A DNA stretch of 64,000 bases from JACPFN01 sp964406135 (GCA_964406135.1 CAYOQO010000002.1:1-64000), one strand, 5' to 3'; positions 48,791 through 58,550 are shown, numbered from the stretch's first letter. Program-made: numbers and translations. Notes: generated by a model not told the origin, from the letters alone.

Positions 48791-49441
48791 TTATTTTCCT
48801 ACAGCGCAATTTTTACCAATTTCTGTAATTGTTTTTACAGATCCTAGTAAATCTGGAGTTTTCTTTTCTTTTGGATAACGTTTTTCAAAGCTATGTTCAA
48901 TAAAGTGAAGTACTAATTCAAAAATTTCGCTTACTTGATTTTTATCAAATGTTTTACCGTCAGCTTGATAAGCAGCAAGTTCATCAAATGCTGTTGTAAA
49001 ATCTTCTGGCAAAAATTGACGGTGATGTGCCCAATTTTTCAAGAAATTAACTAAAATTTCTGTTTTAATTTTAGTTTCAAGTGAACAGTAGTAAACATAT
49101 CCTGCAGCAACGCACAGCATACCAGAGGCAATTAAGGTTGGATTATCAGCAGCTGCAGAAGTTTGAGCAGTTGTAGAAATTTGAGTAGGTTGAGTTTTTG
49201 CAAATTTTGTGAGTAAAAGTACTGTTGCGGCAGCAGATCCAATACCAATCGACAGGTTCATTTGAGCTGCTTGAAGTATGTTGTTTGGTTGAAATACGAA
49301 ATGATATTCTAAATATTTTGCAGCGCCATCATGTTGTGTACTAAACACATCAGAAACAGCATCTTCTGATAGTTTTGCAAATGACAATGATGCTGTTACA
49401 AGCATACTTGTCATAAATAATTTTTTTGAAAGCGTATTCAT
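48791..49441 (-). CDS. Exported protein of unknown function
   Basis: A 216-residue protein with a signal peptide (1-22). Two hydrophobic segments (about 65-80 and 103-119) may be membrane helices around a Thr/Gln-rich loop; the C-terminal part is helical and charged. AAGGAA precedes the ATG. No family recognised. Confidence 0.68.
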   Translation of the reverse strand: MNTLSKKLFMTSMLVTASLSFAKLSEDAVSDVFSTQHDGAAKYLEYHFVFQPNNILQAAQMNLSIGIGSAAATVLLLTKFAKTQPTQISTTAQTSAAADNPTLIASGMLCVAAGYVYYCSLETKIKTEILVNFLKNWAHHRQFLPEDFTTAFDELAAYQADGKTFDKNQVSEIFELVLHFIEHSFEKRYPKEKKTPDLLGSVKTITEIGKNCAVGK

Positions 49442-49612
49442 AAAAGTTCCTTATAAAGATTTTGTGTTGTTGATTGAGCCTCTATTTCAGATCATAACAA
49501 AGCATTTTTTTTTTGCTATGGAAATTTCGTTTTTGGAGTTTTCTTTATTTTTTAAATATTCTTGTGTAAGTTGTGGCCAAGGTAAAAATTTCTCATAAAA
49601 AAGGAGAAAATT

Positions 49613-52246
49613 ATGAAGTTTTGTCAAAATATTAAATCGGTTATATTGATATGGTCTATGTTTTTTGGATCTGTTTTGCACACAAGTGATTTGAATGAAA
49701 ATTCTGTGTATCTAAGTCTTAAAAATGAAGCCGAAGAATTAAATAAATTAATTAATGAGTTTTTGAGTGAGGGAAGTTTAGGGATTTCTCAACAAAAAAA
49801 GTTTGCTGAAAATTTAAGTGATTTTAAAAATAAGGTTAAAGATCTTAAAGCGCAAGATGTTGAGGTTGGTGGTCTTGAACAAAATTATATCAAAATTTAT
49901 GATCATTGGGCTTATAAAATTATCAATCAGTCTTCATTGCTTGATCAAATTGATCAAGCTGGAAAAGATGATTCAATTGATGCAGCATATAAAAATAAAG
50001 TAACACAATTGTGTGAAGATTTAAAAAATATTATTCTTGCAAAGCACAAAGAATTTGACAATCAAATAGATGCAAAATTAGCGAATCTTGGTTCTTATTC
50101 TAAAATATCTCAAAAATCATTATTAAAATTATTACATGATGAATATGATGCTTTTTATGTAGGTGTTCAAACTGCAAAAACAGCCATTAAAAATACATAT
50201 TTTTCTTTTTTAATGGAACAAGATCCAAATTTTAATGTCACTGATTTAACGAATGAAGATAAAAAATTTGTACAAGGAATTGATAAAATTGCAAATGATG
50301 CAATTATTTTTCAAAAAGAGTTTATGTTGGATTTTACTTCACAGCAATTGGAAAAAAATCGAATTTTAAATTTGGCAGAGAGTTTAAAAAATACAAAATT
50401 ATTAAATGAACAAATGTATCAAGCGCAGCTTGCAATAAATGAAGCAGGACTCCAACGTTCTTGGTGGGAAGAGCTTTTTGAATATGGAAAAGATTTTTTA
50501 CAAGATTTTTCACAAGAATTTAAAAAAGAACTTACCATTCAAACGAATAAAGCAATTGTGCATGTTGGAGGAAAGCTTGCAGGAGAAATTGGCAGAGGTG
50601 TTATCAAGCCTGTTGCTGAAAGTTTATCAGCTCAAGTTGCAAAATTTGGCATTACGATAAAAACAGAATCATTAGAAAATTTCTTTAAAGATTTAAGTCC
50701 TGCAGCGCGTGCTGTTAAAAAATTCATTCGAGCAATCAATCCAGTGTTGCCTCCGGATCGTAGTGTTGTGGTCAAAACAGACATTTCATTATCAGATGCA
50801 GAACAAAAAGCAGTTGCAAATCGTATGAAAAGAATCTCTGCACATTTAAAATCAGAATTTAAAATTGAGCAACCTTTGCGTATGGCAATTTGTTGCAGTG
50901 GTGGTGGTGTGCGTGCAATGATTGGAACTATGGGAATATTTCAAGCAGCATCTCGCACAAAAATACTGCAAAGTTGTTTGTATATGGTAGGGCTTTCAGG
51001 ATCAACATGGATGATTGCTCCATGGAGTTATTGGTATCTGAAAAATAAAGCAAAGCTTGATTATGATCAATCTTTGCAAAAAATGGTTGATAATTGGAAG
51101 ATCGTTTTAAATGATAACAAGATGGTTCAAGTTGGATCAAAAATTTGTACACCGGCAAATTTAGAGAACAAACAAGCTGCAATTTTTTCTGCTCAAATTG
51201 CTGTTCAACTAGCATATGGAGCTCCGATTACTGCAGTTGATGTTTATGGTGCAATGGTTGGAAATTTTGCTTTAAGTTTAGCCGGAGATGATCGATTAAA
51301 AATTGATTGGTCATCAATTGCGCAGCCTTTGATAAATGGTGAAATTCCATTACCTTTATGTTCTGCCGTTTTTGATGGAGTATTGCCTGAAAACCGATTT
51401 AAAAAAAATAACTATGAATGGTGTGAATTTAGTCCATTTGAAGTTGGCGGTACTAAAATTGGTTATATTCCGTTGCAATATTTAGGGTCCACGTTTGTGA
51501 ATAATAAACTTGATACTTCTGAAGGCCAATTGCGACCATCATATTCATTAAGTTTCATTTTGGGTGTTTGTGGATCTGCCTTTGGTATTAATTTAAATGA
51601 TGTGATTAATAAAACTCTTCCAAGTATGATTTTTAAGATTAAAGATCAGAAAATTACACTTCCTATCGATATGTGGGTTCGTTCAACACTTGATGAATCA
51701 TTTGGTCAAAAAGGTCGATTTAAGCGTGGCGACAGCTTGTATGCATTATTTGCAAATTATTCTATTGATAATTCAGAGAGTGTTTTACAACATCAAGATA
51801 TGTTTGAATTGGTTGATGCAGGTATTGCGTTTAATATTCCATTGCCATTGATTTCAGATCGCACAGAACGCGCAGTTGATGTAATTATTATGTATGATTC
51901 AAATCCTGTTGATATGGGCTTTTTTACAGATGCTGCAGTTTATTATAAAAAATTAAATGCTGCGCCAATGCCAGATTTTTCACAAGCAACTCGGGAATCA
52001 CTACAATCAAAAGTTATGACGGTGTTTAATGATCCTCGAGATATAAAATATGATAAAACGAAGCCAACTTTATTATATTTTCCAACCATGGTGAATATTA
52101 AAAAACCTCCTTATATTACGACAAATTTTAAATATAAGCCTGAAGAGTTACAACATTTGATTGATAAAACGAGTGCATCATTTTCATCACAAATTGAAGA
52201 TATTAAAAAGATTATGAAATTGGTTGCAAATTACAGATATTCTTAA
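49613..52246 (+). CDS. Secreted cytosolic-phospholipase-A2-like protein (cPLA2 catalytic domain)
   Basis: An 877-residue protein starting after AAGGAG with a signal peptide (about 1-26). Residues about 27-400 are helical with coiled-coil character. From about 415 a PLA2_B/cPLA2 catalytic domain is visible: glycine loop SGGGVRAM with the oxyanion Arg434, nucleophile elbow GLSGSTW with Ser462, and VDAGIAFNIPLPLI with the catalytic Asp735. All three key residues of the eukaryotic enzyme are intact. Secreted phospholipase or lysophospholipase acting on host membranes is inferred. Signs of transfer from a eukaryote are worth testing. Confidence 0.85.
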   Translation: MKFCQNIKSVILIWSMFFGSVLHTSDLNENSVYLSLKNEAEELNKLINEFLSEGSLGISQQKKFAENLSDFKNKVKDLKAQDVEVGGLEQNYIKIYDHWAYKIINQSSLLDQIDQAGKDDSIDAAYKNKVTQLCEDLKNIILAKHKEFDNQIDAKLANLGSYSKISQKSLLKLLHDEYDAFYVGVQTAKTAIKNTYFSFLMEQDPNFNVTDLTNEDKKFVQGIDKIANDAIIFQKEFMLDFTSQQLEKNRILNLAESLKNTKLLNEQMYQAQLAINEAGLQRSWWEELFEYGKDFLQDFSQEFKKELTIQTNKAIVHVGGKLAGEIGRGVIKPVAESLSAQVAKFGITIKTESLENFFKDLSPAARAVKKFIRAINPVLPPDRSVVVKTDISLSDAEQKAVANRMKRISAHLKSEFKIEQPLRMAICCSGGGVRAMIGTMGIFQAASRTKILQSCLYMVGLSGSTWMIAPWSYWYLKNKAKLDYDQSLQKMVDNWKIVLNDNKMVQVGSKICTPANLENKQAAIFSAQIAVQLAYGAPITAVDVYGAMVGNFALSLAGDDRLKIDWSSIAQPLINGEIPLPLCSAVFDGVLPENRFKKNNYEWCEFSPFEVGGTKIGYIPLQYLGSTFVNNKLDTSEGQLRPSYSLSFILGVCGSAFGINLNDVINKTLPSMIFKIKDQKITLPIDMWVRSTLDESFGQKGRFKRGDSLYALFANYSIDNSESVLQHQDMFELVDAGIAFNIPLPLISDRTERAVDVIIMYDSNPVDMGFFTDAAVYYKKLNAAPMPDFSQATRESLQSKVMTVFNDPRDIKYDKTKPTLLYFPTMVNIKKPPYITTNFKYKPEELQHLIDKTSASFSSQIEDIKKIMKLVANYRYS

Positions 52247-52766
52247 ATTTTTTACGAGCTTCAATTTTTTGCATAAAATCATGCGATACAAAGGATTTTT
52301 TTTGATAGTCCTTTAAATAATCTGCAGCATCATTTGTCGCAACATGCATATCACGTTTGCAGGTATTAAAATGTTTGCATTCACAAGTAAGCATAAAAGC
52401 GCTGACTGTTGTTAAATATATTGGAGCAATCGAGATCATGCGATGAAAATGATCTACATTGTTCAACAAAAAAATTGCAACCGATCCATATAAGAGAACT
52501 TGTGCAGTGCTTTCACAAATATGCCACTTCCATTGTGATTTATGAATTGAAGCATTTAGATATTTTCTTTCACAATCAAGAACTTTTTCGCGTAATAAAT
52601 CTTCTTGCTGTGATGCTTGTAGAGCTAATGTTTCTGGTGTTGTTGGTCGTGATGCGGGCGATGATGATCGAGATGATGCTCGAAAAGTTCTTTCTGCTAA
52701 AAATAAATCATCAGTTGAGCCTTGTAAAAATGAAGTGTAAAAAATAACGAAAAACATAATAATCAT
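52212..52766 (-). CDS. Exported/membrane protein of unknown function
   Basis: A 184-residue protein: signal-like N-terminus (1-16), Ser/Arg/Pro-rich low-complexity segment (about 28-45), then two membrane helices (about 88-101 and 112-127), and a charged, Cys-containing C-terminus (CECKHFNTCK). AAAGGA precedes the ATG. Its 3' end overlaps the phospholipase gene by 35 bases on the opposite strand. No family recognised. Confidence 0.65.
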   Translation of the reverse strand: MIIMFFVIFYTSFLQGSTDDLFLAERTFRASSRSSSPASRPTTPETLALQASQQEDLLREKVLDCERKYLNASIHKSQWKWHICESTAQVLLYGSVAIFLLNNVDHFHRMISIAPIYLTTVSAFMLTCECKHFNTCKRDMHVATNDAADYLKDYQKKSFVSHDFMQKIEARKKFKNICNLQPIS

Positions 52767-52838
52767 TTTGTTCCTTTGATTAAGCCGATATCTTGATTTT
52801 TTAGTTTAGTTGTTTTAAAAAAATTAAAAATTAAAATT

Positions 52839-53702
52839 TCAAGGATTCCATATTTTGGTTAAAGCTGGTTCTTGCATGACGGCATGCGTTGCGCCAAAGA
52901 TAATAAAAATATTTTTGCCTTGCATGATTAATTTTTGAATTTGATTGATGATGTATTTATCGCGTAAAATATTATTTTGTCGGTGAATTTTGCCAATAAT
53001 GTGATCATTATTTTTTAAATTGATTGCATCTCGAATTTTTGTTTCATTATCAACATCAAATGGTTCTTGAAATAATTGTTGATGGATGATTTCAAATTGT
53101 TTTAAATTTTTGTTGCCTAAAAAATTATTAAATTGTTTCAGATATGTTTTTAAATTTCGCTTGAGGCCATTTTTTTTGCGTTCATTGAATTGATGCCAAA
53201 CGTCAGTAAATCGCATGTAGTAAACTTCATCGGCAGAAAATGTTTTGCGGAGTTGTGTTTCTAAATATTGGTCATTAGGTTCAATCGATACGCATGGAAT
53301 TGATGCTTGATGTGCTAAAAATGTTGCATAGCCAGCTTCTCCATCCTTTATGATTGCTTGAGTCTGGGTTGGATGCATGCGACGTATGCCTCCTTCAACA
53401 ATCACGATGCAATTTTTACCATCAGTTTGTTGTAAAAATTCGTGCCAAAGTTCTGTGAGCTTTGGATATTGTTCATCCTGAGGATCATGTGCATGATTCG
53501 ATCCAAAATAAAATAAAGATTGGTTTGGTTTCATAAGTTTGAAGCTGTAAGGAACTTTATGCTCTGTGACTTGATACGTTTCAAAAGACATCAAGGATGA
53601 TGTTTGATTGTGATCAGGCTTTGACGAGTGTCGATTAAAATAAAAGTATGTAATGATTCCTATTGCAAAAATGAAACTGATAATTTTGTATAATTTATTC
53701 AT
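52839..53702 (-). CDS. Membrane-anchored TraB/ChaN-like protein
   Basis: A 287-residue protein with one N-terminal membrane helix (about 5-23). The rest resembles the TraB / Tiki / ChaN superfamily of metal-dependent hydrolases: LFYFGSNHAHDP near the start with the G-x-x-H type motif, VIVEGGIRR, and the C-terminal IFIIFGATHAVMQEPAL with the second G-x-x-H. Peptidase-like activity has been shown for some relatives; here it is inferred only. Confidence 0.65.
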   Translation of the reverse strand: MNKLYKIISFIFAIGIITYFYFNRHSSKPDHNQTSSLMSFETYQVTEHKVPYSFKLMKPNQSLFYFGSNHAHDPQDEQYPKLTELWHEFLQQTDGKNCIVIVEGGIRRMHPTQTQAIIKDGEAGYATFLAHQASIPCVSIEPNDQYLETQLRKTFSADEVYYMRFTDVWHQFNERKKNGLKRNLKTYLKQFNNFLGNKNLKQFEIIHQQLFQEPFDVDNETKIRDAINLKNNDHIIGKIHRQNNILRDKYIINQIQKLIMQGKNIFIIFGATHAVMQEPALTKIWNP

Positions 53703-53801
53703 AAAAACTCCACTTGCAAATTTGTCTGTTCATTGAAGTTTCTACATCTTTGCGCTAAGCTAATTCAATATTTTTAAAAGTTTTACTCACTTGGTATCTG
53801 C

Positions 53802-55538
53802 ATGAATTATTCTTTTGTTCAAGGATCAAAATATTTAATCGGTATTCCTCAAATTGATCATGAAAAAGCTTTAAAAATTTCCCATCGTTTTGGTCTATCA
53901 TTATCATTGGCGCAGACACTTCTTGCCAGGTCCTTGGATGATGAACATGCAATTCAAGATTTTTTAATCAGCTCCGTTGAGCAAAATGTGCATGATCCAA
54001 AATTGATGAAGGATGCGAAAAAGGCTGTTGAGCGAATTTTGCAAGCTATTGAAAATAAAGAAAAAATTTTGATTGCAGGGGATTATGATGTGGATGGAAT
54101 CACTTCATCATCATTGATGCTTATGGGTTTGTTGCCTTTAGGTGCATCAGTCAATTTTTATTTACCGAATCGTGTGAAAGATGGGTATGGTCTTTCAACA
54201 AAAATTGTGCAAAAAGCATATGACAATGGTTATAAAGTGATCATTACCGTGGATAATGGAATTACCGCTTTTGAACCTGCAATTTTAGCAAAAAAATTGG
54301 GCATTGATTTGATCATTACTGATCACCATCGACCGCATGATCATGTGCCTGATGCATATGCCATTGTCAATCCACATCAAAAAGATTGTGCTTATCCGTT
54401 TAAATATTTTGCTGGAGTTGGTGTAGCATTCAAAATTTTAAGTTTGCTGTATGAGCAAAAAAATATGCAAATTCCTGGAAAAGTGATTGAGCTTTTACTT
54501 TTTGGAACTGTAGCAGATGTGGTACCACTCACCGGAGAAAATCGTTACTGGGTTCGGTATGGACTTGGTTATGTCAATCAAACTGAAAGTTATTCTTTAA
54601 CAGTTTTAAAACAAAATAGTAAATTTACAAAACCTGAACTTTTTTCAATTGATATTGGATTTTCAATTACTCCTCAAATTAATGCACTGGGTCGTTTGGA
54701 TGATGCGCGAGAGGGGGTTCAATTTTTGATTGGGAATAATCAAGCTGAAGTTGATCGTATTGGAAAAATTTTGCTTGAAATGAATCAATCGCGCAAAGAG
54801 GTTGAGAAAAAAATTATTGATGAAATTGTGGATCAGATTGAATCTGGAAAAATTGATATTTCAAAAAATGTGGTTATTGCAGCAAGTCATCATTGGCCTT
54901 CAGGCGTGATTGGGCTTGTAGCTTCTCGCATTGTTGGATTGTATGGCAAGCCAACCTTGTTGTTTCATTTGACGCGTGATGGACTTGCAAAAGGATCATG
55001 CAGATCAATTCAAGAATTTAATGTGTTTGAAGCATTGAGTGAATCAAAAGAGTTGTTGATTGCTTTTGGGGGACATTCTCATGCTGCAGGATTGTCACTG
55101 AAAGCTGAAAATTTACCAGAGTTACAACGACGACTTGAAGATAAAGTTGCTCGAGAACTTACTGAATTTGACCTTAAACAAAAATTATTAACTGATGCGC
55201 GCGTTTATGGCTTGGAAGAATTTTCAAGCAAGCTGATGCAAGATTTAAGATTTTTCGAACCATTTGGACATCAAAATCCTCAACCAACATTTTATGTGTC
55301 TGATGTGGTGCTTGTTCAAAAGCCGCAACTTTTAAAAGAGCTCCATCTGAAATGTTCAGTTTTTGCACAAGGCGTAATTAAATCAGTGATATTTTTCAAT
55401 CGGCCGGATCTGTTTGATGCATTGGTGGCTCAAGGTGATGAGTCATTTGATATTGTAGGTCAGGCTGTGCATAATTATTGGAATGGAAACTATACAATTG
55501 AAATTCAGGGCATTGATGTAATTTTGAAAAAAGCATGA
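53802..55538 (+). CDS. recJ: Single-stranded-DNA exonuclease RecJ
   Basis: A 5'-3' exonuclease for recombination and repair. The 578-residue protein has the DHH-family motifs: GDYDVDG at 93-99, the TVDNG block, DHH at 174-176, ALGRLDDAREG, and the DHHA1 block AFGGHSHAAGLSLK, followed by the OB-fold C-terminal part. Length is normal. No strong ribosome site precedes the ATG. Confidence 0.95.
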   Translation: MNYSFVQGSKYLIGIPQIDHEKALKISHRFGLSLSLAQTLLARSLDDEHAIQDFLISSVEQNVHDPKLMKDAKKAVERILQAIENKEKILIAGDYDVDGITSSSLMLMGLLPLGASVNFYLPNRVKDGYGLSTKIVQKAYDNGYKVIITVDNGITAFEPAILAKKLGIDLIITDHHRPHDHVPDAYAIVNPHQKDCAYPFKYFAGVGVAFKILSLLYEQKNMQIPGKVIELLLFGTVADVVPLTGENRYWVRYGLGYVNQTESYSLTVLKQNSKFTKPELFSIDIGFSITPQINALGRLDDAREGVQFLIGNNQAEVDRIGKILLEMNQSRKEVEKKIIDEIVDQIESGKIDISKNVVIAASHHWPSGVIGLVASRIVGLYGKPTLLFHLTRDGLAKGSCRSIQEFNVFEALSESKELLIAFGGHSHAAGLSLKAENLPELQRRLEDKVARELTEFDLKQKLLTDARVYGLEEFSSKLMQDLRFFEPFGHQNPQPTFYVSDVVLVQKPQLLKELHLKCSVFAQGVIKSVIFFNRPDLFDALVAQGDESFDIVGQAVHNYWNGNYTIEIQGIDVILKKA

Positions 55539-55553
55539 AAAAAGGTTTTATTT

Positions 55554-55620
55554 CGACTAAATGCAAACTCGGTTTTGCATTTAGTGCGACTAAATGTTAA
55601 ATTGAGTTTGCATTTAGTCG
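55554..55620. repeat. 67-bp palindromic repeat
   Basis: CGACTAAATGCAAACTC (55554-55570) and GAGTTTGCATTTAGTCG (55604-55620) are exact inverse complements. Inside, GCATTTAGT and ACTAAATG add a second pairing, so ACTAAATG-type motifs occur four times. It fills the gap between recJ and the ATPase gene. Confidence 0.85.
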
Positions 55621-55646
55621 TATTTTTGGATAAAAAGGACATTTTT

Positions 55647-56807
55647 ATGGTAATTAATAGGCCATACTGGAAAAATTTTATTGAGCAAGCCTGGAAAGAA
55701 AGAACTGTTATTTGGCTCATGGGTGTGCGAAGGGTTGGTAAAACAAGTCTATGCCAGTCCTTTCAAGATGCGGAATATTTTGACTGTGAAAGTCCTCGCG
55801 TGCAAAAAATGCTCGAAGACCCAGAGCTTTTTTTGGAAGGTAAAAAAGGAAAGCGAATTATTTTAGATGAGATTCATATGCTTTCTGCGCCATCAACAGT
55901 TTTAAAACTTGCAGCGGATCATTTTCCATCGATTCAAATTCTTGCAACAGGTTCTTCAACTTTGGGAGCAAGTAAAAAATTTTCAGATACATTAACGGGT
56001 AGAAAACGAGAAGTTTGGTTAACGCCATTGCTCTTGGAAGAGATGGAAATTTTTGGAAATACAGATATTCGGCATAGATTTTTGCAAGGAGGATTTCCTT
56101 CATTTTTTATGCAAAAACTATTGCCTGAAAAAGATTTTAGAGAATGGATAGATGCATATTGGGCAAAAGATATACAAGATTTTTTTACTGTTTCAAAAAG
56201 AATGGCATTTCAAAAATTTGTTGAATTACTTTTGGCAAATAGTGGCGGTATGTTTGAAATCAGTAACTATACAACTCCGTGTGAAGTCAGTCGACCAACC
56301 ATTGAAAGTTATTTAAATGTTTTGTCTGAAACATTTGTGGTGCATATTATTCGTCCTTTTTCAACGCACAAAGCTTCAGAGATAGTTAAAGCTCCTAAGG
56401 TCTATGGCATGGATACAGGATTTGTTTGTTATGCAAAAGGTCGAGGTGAGCTTCGTGCCGAAGATTTAGGATTTATGTGGGAACATGTAGTGCTTAATGA
56501 GTTGCATGGATATTTGCAAAAAGAACCTGTTTTATATTGGCGAAATAAGTCAAACAGTGAAATAGATTTTATTGTTAAAAATCGTATGAAAAATACTGTA
56601 GCTGCAATTGAATGTAAATTTAATAGCTCTGGTGATGGATTTTCTGGAAATCTTGGGAAAAATTTTGAAGCTTTTCGTGATTTGTATCCGAATGGGCAAA
56701 ATTTTGTAGTATCCTACAATATTGATCATTCTTATCAAAAACAGTACAAGAATTTATTGATTCATTTTGTAAACATTAAAGACTTGATTCGTTTATTGAA
56801 TATTTAG
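55647..56807 (+). CDS. AAA_14/DUF4143 ATPase
   Basis: A 386-residue protein of the two-domain ATPase family (AAA_14 plus DUF4143). Walker A is GVRRVGKTSL, Walker B IILDEIHML, sensor ATGSSTLG, and the C-terminal nuclease-like block reads VLYWRNKSNSEIDFIV with AIECKF. Those E-x-D...E-C-K residues match the PD-(D/E)xK pattern often noted in this family. ATG 55647 follows AAGGA; an upstream frame through the palindrome is probably untranslated. Function of the family is unknown; it is often duplicated and mobile. Confidence 0.88.
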   Translation: MVINRPYWKNFIEQAWKERTVIWLMGVRRVGKTSLCQSFQDAEYFDCESPRVQKMLEDPELFLEGKKGKRIILDEIHMLSAPSTVLKLAADHFPSIQILATGSSTLGASKKFSDTLTGRKREVWLTPLLLEEMEIFGNTDIRHRFLQGGFPSFFMQKLLPEKDFREWIDAYWAKDIQDFFTVSKRMAFQKFVELLLANSGGMFEISNYTTPCEVSRPTIESYLNVLSETFVVHIIRPFSTHKASEIVKAPKVYGMDTGFVCYAKGRGELRAEDLGFMWEHVVLNELHGYLQKEPVLYWRNKSNSEIDFIVKNRMKNTVAAIECKFNSSGDGFSGNLGKNFEAFRDLYPNGQNFVVSYNIDHSYQKQYKNLLIHFVNIKDLIRLLNI

Positions 56808-56851
56808 ATTATGCTTATTTTAAAATCAAATCTTTGTAAAAACAGGAATGT

Positions 56852-57532
56852 ATGATTATTACCATTGATGGGCCAAGTGGTGCTGGAAAATCAACTTTAG
56901 CACTCAAAATTGCAAAATATTTACATTTTTCATATTTAAATTCTGGATATTTTTATCGAGCATTGGCGTATGTGCTTAAAAATTTTTATGGCTATAATCA
57001 AACAAAAATGCAGCATCCAGATGCGAAAGATTTAAAAGCAATTTTTTTCAGTGGCAATTTAAAATACGCTTATGAAAATGGGTTAGCAAAAATGTTCTGG
57101 ATTGATGACATTACGTTTTTTTTAAAAGATCCTGAAATTTCACACATGGCGGCATTCTTAGGACAACATGAGCTGGTCAGAGAACTGGTGCATCAGGCAG
57201 AACGAGCATTTGTTGCAGATCATGACAGTGTGATTGAAGGTCGTGCCTGTGGTTCAGTAATTTTTCCACAAGCAGAAGTAAAATTTTTTTTAACAGCATC
57301 AGTGCAGGTGCGAGCAGAGCGTTTGCAAAAAGATCAACAAAAACGTGGCAATGTTTTAAGCTTGCAAGAGGCTTTGGATCATATCAATATGCGTGATATC
57401 ATGGATCTTGAAAGACCAGTTGAGCCATTGATCAAGCCTTTTGGTGCTATTGAACTGGATTCAACTGATACGAATGTTGATGAGCTGTTTGAGATGGCTT
57501 TACATGTTATTAAAAATGTTAGGAAGTTTTAA
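56852..57532 (+). CDS. cmk: Cytidylate kinase
   Basis: Phosphorylates CMP and dCMP. The 226-residue protein has the P-loop GPSGAGKS at 7-14, YLNSGYFYRALAY, an EGRACGSVIFPQAEVKFFL segment, and the QKRGNVLSLQEAL and RDIMDLERPVEPL lid region. The usual GRDIGT is GRACGS here, a change at a normally conserved Asp. Two genes for small exported proteins follow with stop-start overlaps, so it heads an operon. Confidence 0.92.
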   Translation: MIITIDGPSGAGKSTLALKIAKYLHFSYLNSGYFYRALAYVLKNFYGYNQTKMQHPDAKDLKAIFFSGNLKYAYENGLAKMFWIDDITFFLKDPEISHMAAFLGQHELVRELVHQAERAFVADHDSVIEGRACGSVIFPQAEVKFFLTASVQVRAERLQKDQQKRGNVLSLQEALDHINMRDIMDLERPVEPLIKPFGAIELDSTDTNVDELFEMALHVIKNVRKF

Positions 57533-57852
57533 TGCAAATTAAAAAAATAATGTTTTTGGTATTTGGTTGTTCTGTATTGCAAAGTGTAAAGGCAAGTGAC
57601 AGTCCTAAAAGTATTACGATGCCGAATGAACAACGGACAGTTGAAATATTAAATATGAGTAATTTTATGAATCCGAGATTTAAAAATGTTGATTTTAATG
57701 TTCAAGTTGCAAAAGAACTTGCAAATCAAGAAATGACAGAACAAAAATTACAAGATTTTTTGAAAGAACGCTATCCAGATGCTTTGTCTCGAGAAATTTC
57801 GAGTAAGGCTATACTTTTTGATGCTGAATTTTATTTTAATGGGAAAAAATAA
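57532..57852 (+). CDS. Small exported protein
   Basis: A 106-residue protein whose ATG overlaps the cmk stop by one base (TAATG). Signal peptide 1-21, then a charged helical mature part. No family recognised. Coupling to cmk is structural and does not imply a shared function. Confidence 0.7.
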   Translation: MQIKKIMFLVFGCSVLQSVKASDSPKSITMPNEQRTVEILNMSNFMNPRFKNVDFNVQVAKELANQEMTEQKLQDFLKERYPDALSREISSKAILFDAEFYFNGKK

Positions 57853-58229
57853 TGAGACATTTTGTGTATAGTTCAAGATTATTAATCATTTTGCTGTTTT
57901 GTTTTTCACAAATCATGCAAGCTGTAGAACGTCCAATGAGTATTCGTGAAATAAATCAAAGTTGGGATCTGTATCTGACTTTAAAATATGCTGATTTTAA
58001 TGATGATCAAAAGCAGCTCAAAAGCAGAATAGAAAGATATTTAAATTGTGGAGCTCGTCCAAATATTTTGTATGAAAAAAATACGACCGCGATAAGCCTG
58101 GCAGAACAGAAAAAATTTACAGAAATTGTTGTGTTGATGAATCGAAAAATTATATCAGAGCAAGATGCCCTGCATCAGGTGTGGAATGAGCTTGAAAAGA
58201 GAGGAATTTTAAAAAAATCTCAACTTTGA
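57852..58229 (+). CDS. Small exported protein with one ankyrin-like repeat
   Basis: A 125-residue protein overlapping the previous gene by one base. Signal peptide 1-24. Residues about 68-96 (YLNCGARPNIL, TTAISLAEQKKFTEIVVLM) follow the ankyrin pattern of G-A-x-P-N, T-x-x-x-x-A and EIV-x-L. Only a single unit is seen, so a true ankyrin fold is uncertain. Protein-protein contact is the likely role if real. Confidence 0.65.
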   Translation: MRHFVYSSRLLIILLFCFSQIMQAVERPMSIREINQSWDLYLTLKYADFNDDQKQLKSRIERYLNCGARPNILYEKNTTAISLAEQKKFTEIVVLMNRKIISEQDALHQVWNELEKRGILKKSQL

Positions 58230-58249
58230 ATTGAACTTAAATTTTAAAT

Positions 58250-58284
58250 AAAAATGGACTCAAATACATTGAGTCCATTTTTAT
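58250..58284. terminator. Bidirectional terminator
   Basis: AAAATGGACTCAA pairs with TTGAGTCCATTTT, then Ts, between the cmk operon and the convergent lipoprotein gene. Confidence 0.88.
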
Positions 58285-58306
58285 TTAAAATTCAAAACGA
58301 AGGTGT

Positions 58307-58504
58307 TTATTTTTCGTCTGAAAGTTCGTCTTCTGAAACTTCTGTTTTTACAGAATCTGCCATGCCTGGCATTTCTTCTGTTTGTTCAGGGTTAACAACT
58401 GGTTCTGCCATAACTTCTGTTGCGATTGTTTCTACTTTGTCTTTTTTAGACCAGCAAGCTGCCAAAAAAGGAACAATTGCTAAAGCGAACATAACTTTTT
58501 TCAT
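58307..58504 (-). CDS. Small acidic lipoprotein
   Basis: A 65-residue protein. Residues 1-17 are a lipoprotein signal with lipobox LAAC; the mature part is short, acidic and Val/Glu/Pro-rich, probably disordered. AAAGGA precedes the ATG at good spacing. It lies just downstream of the divergently ending cmk operon and 46 bases upstream of the end of lon. Confidence 0.7.
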   Translation of the reverse strand: MKKVMFALAIVPFLAACWSKKDKVETIATEVMAEPVVNPEQTEEMPGMADSVKTEVSEDELSDEK

Positions 58505-58550
58505 GAAAATCCTTTAAGAGGGTTGTTAAAAAATATAAGCCAAAATTTAA

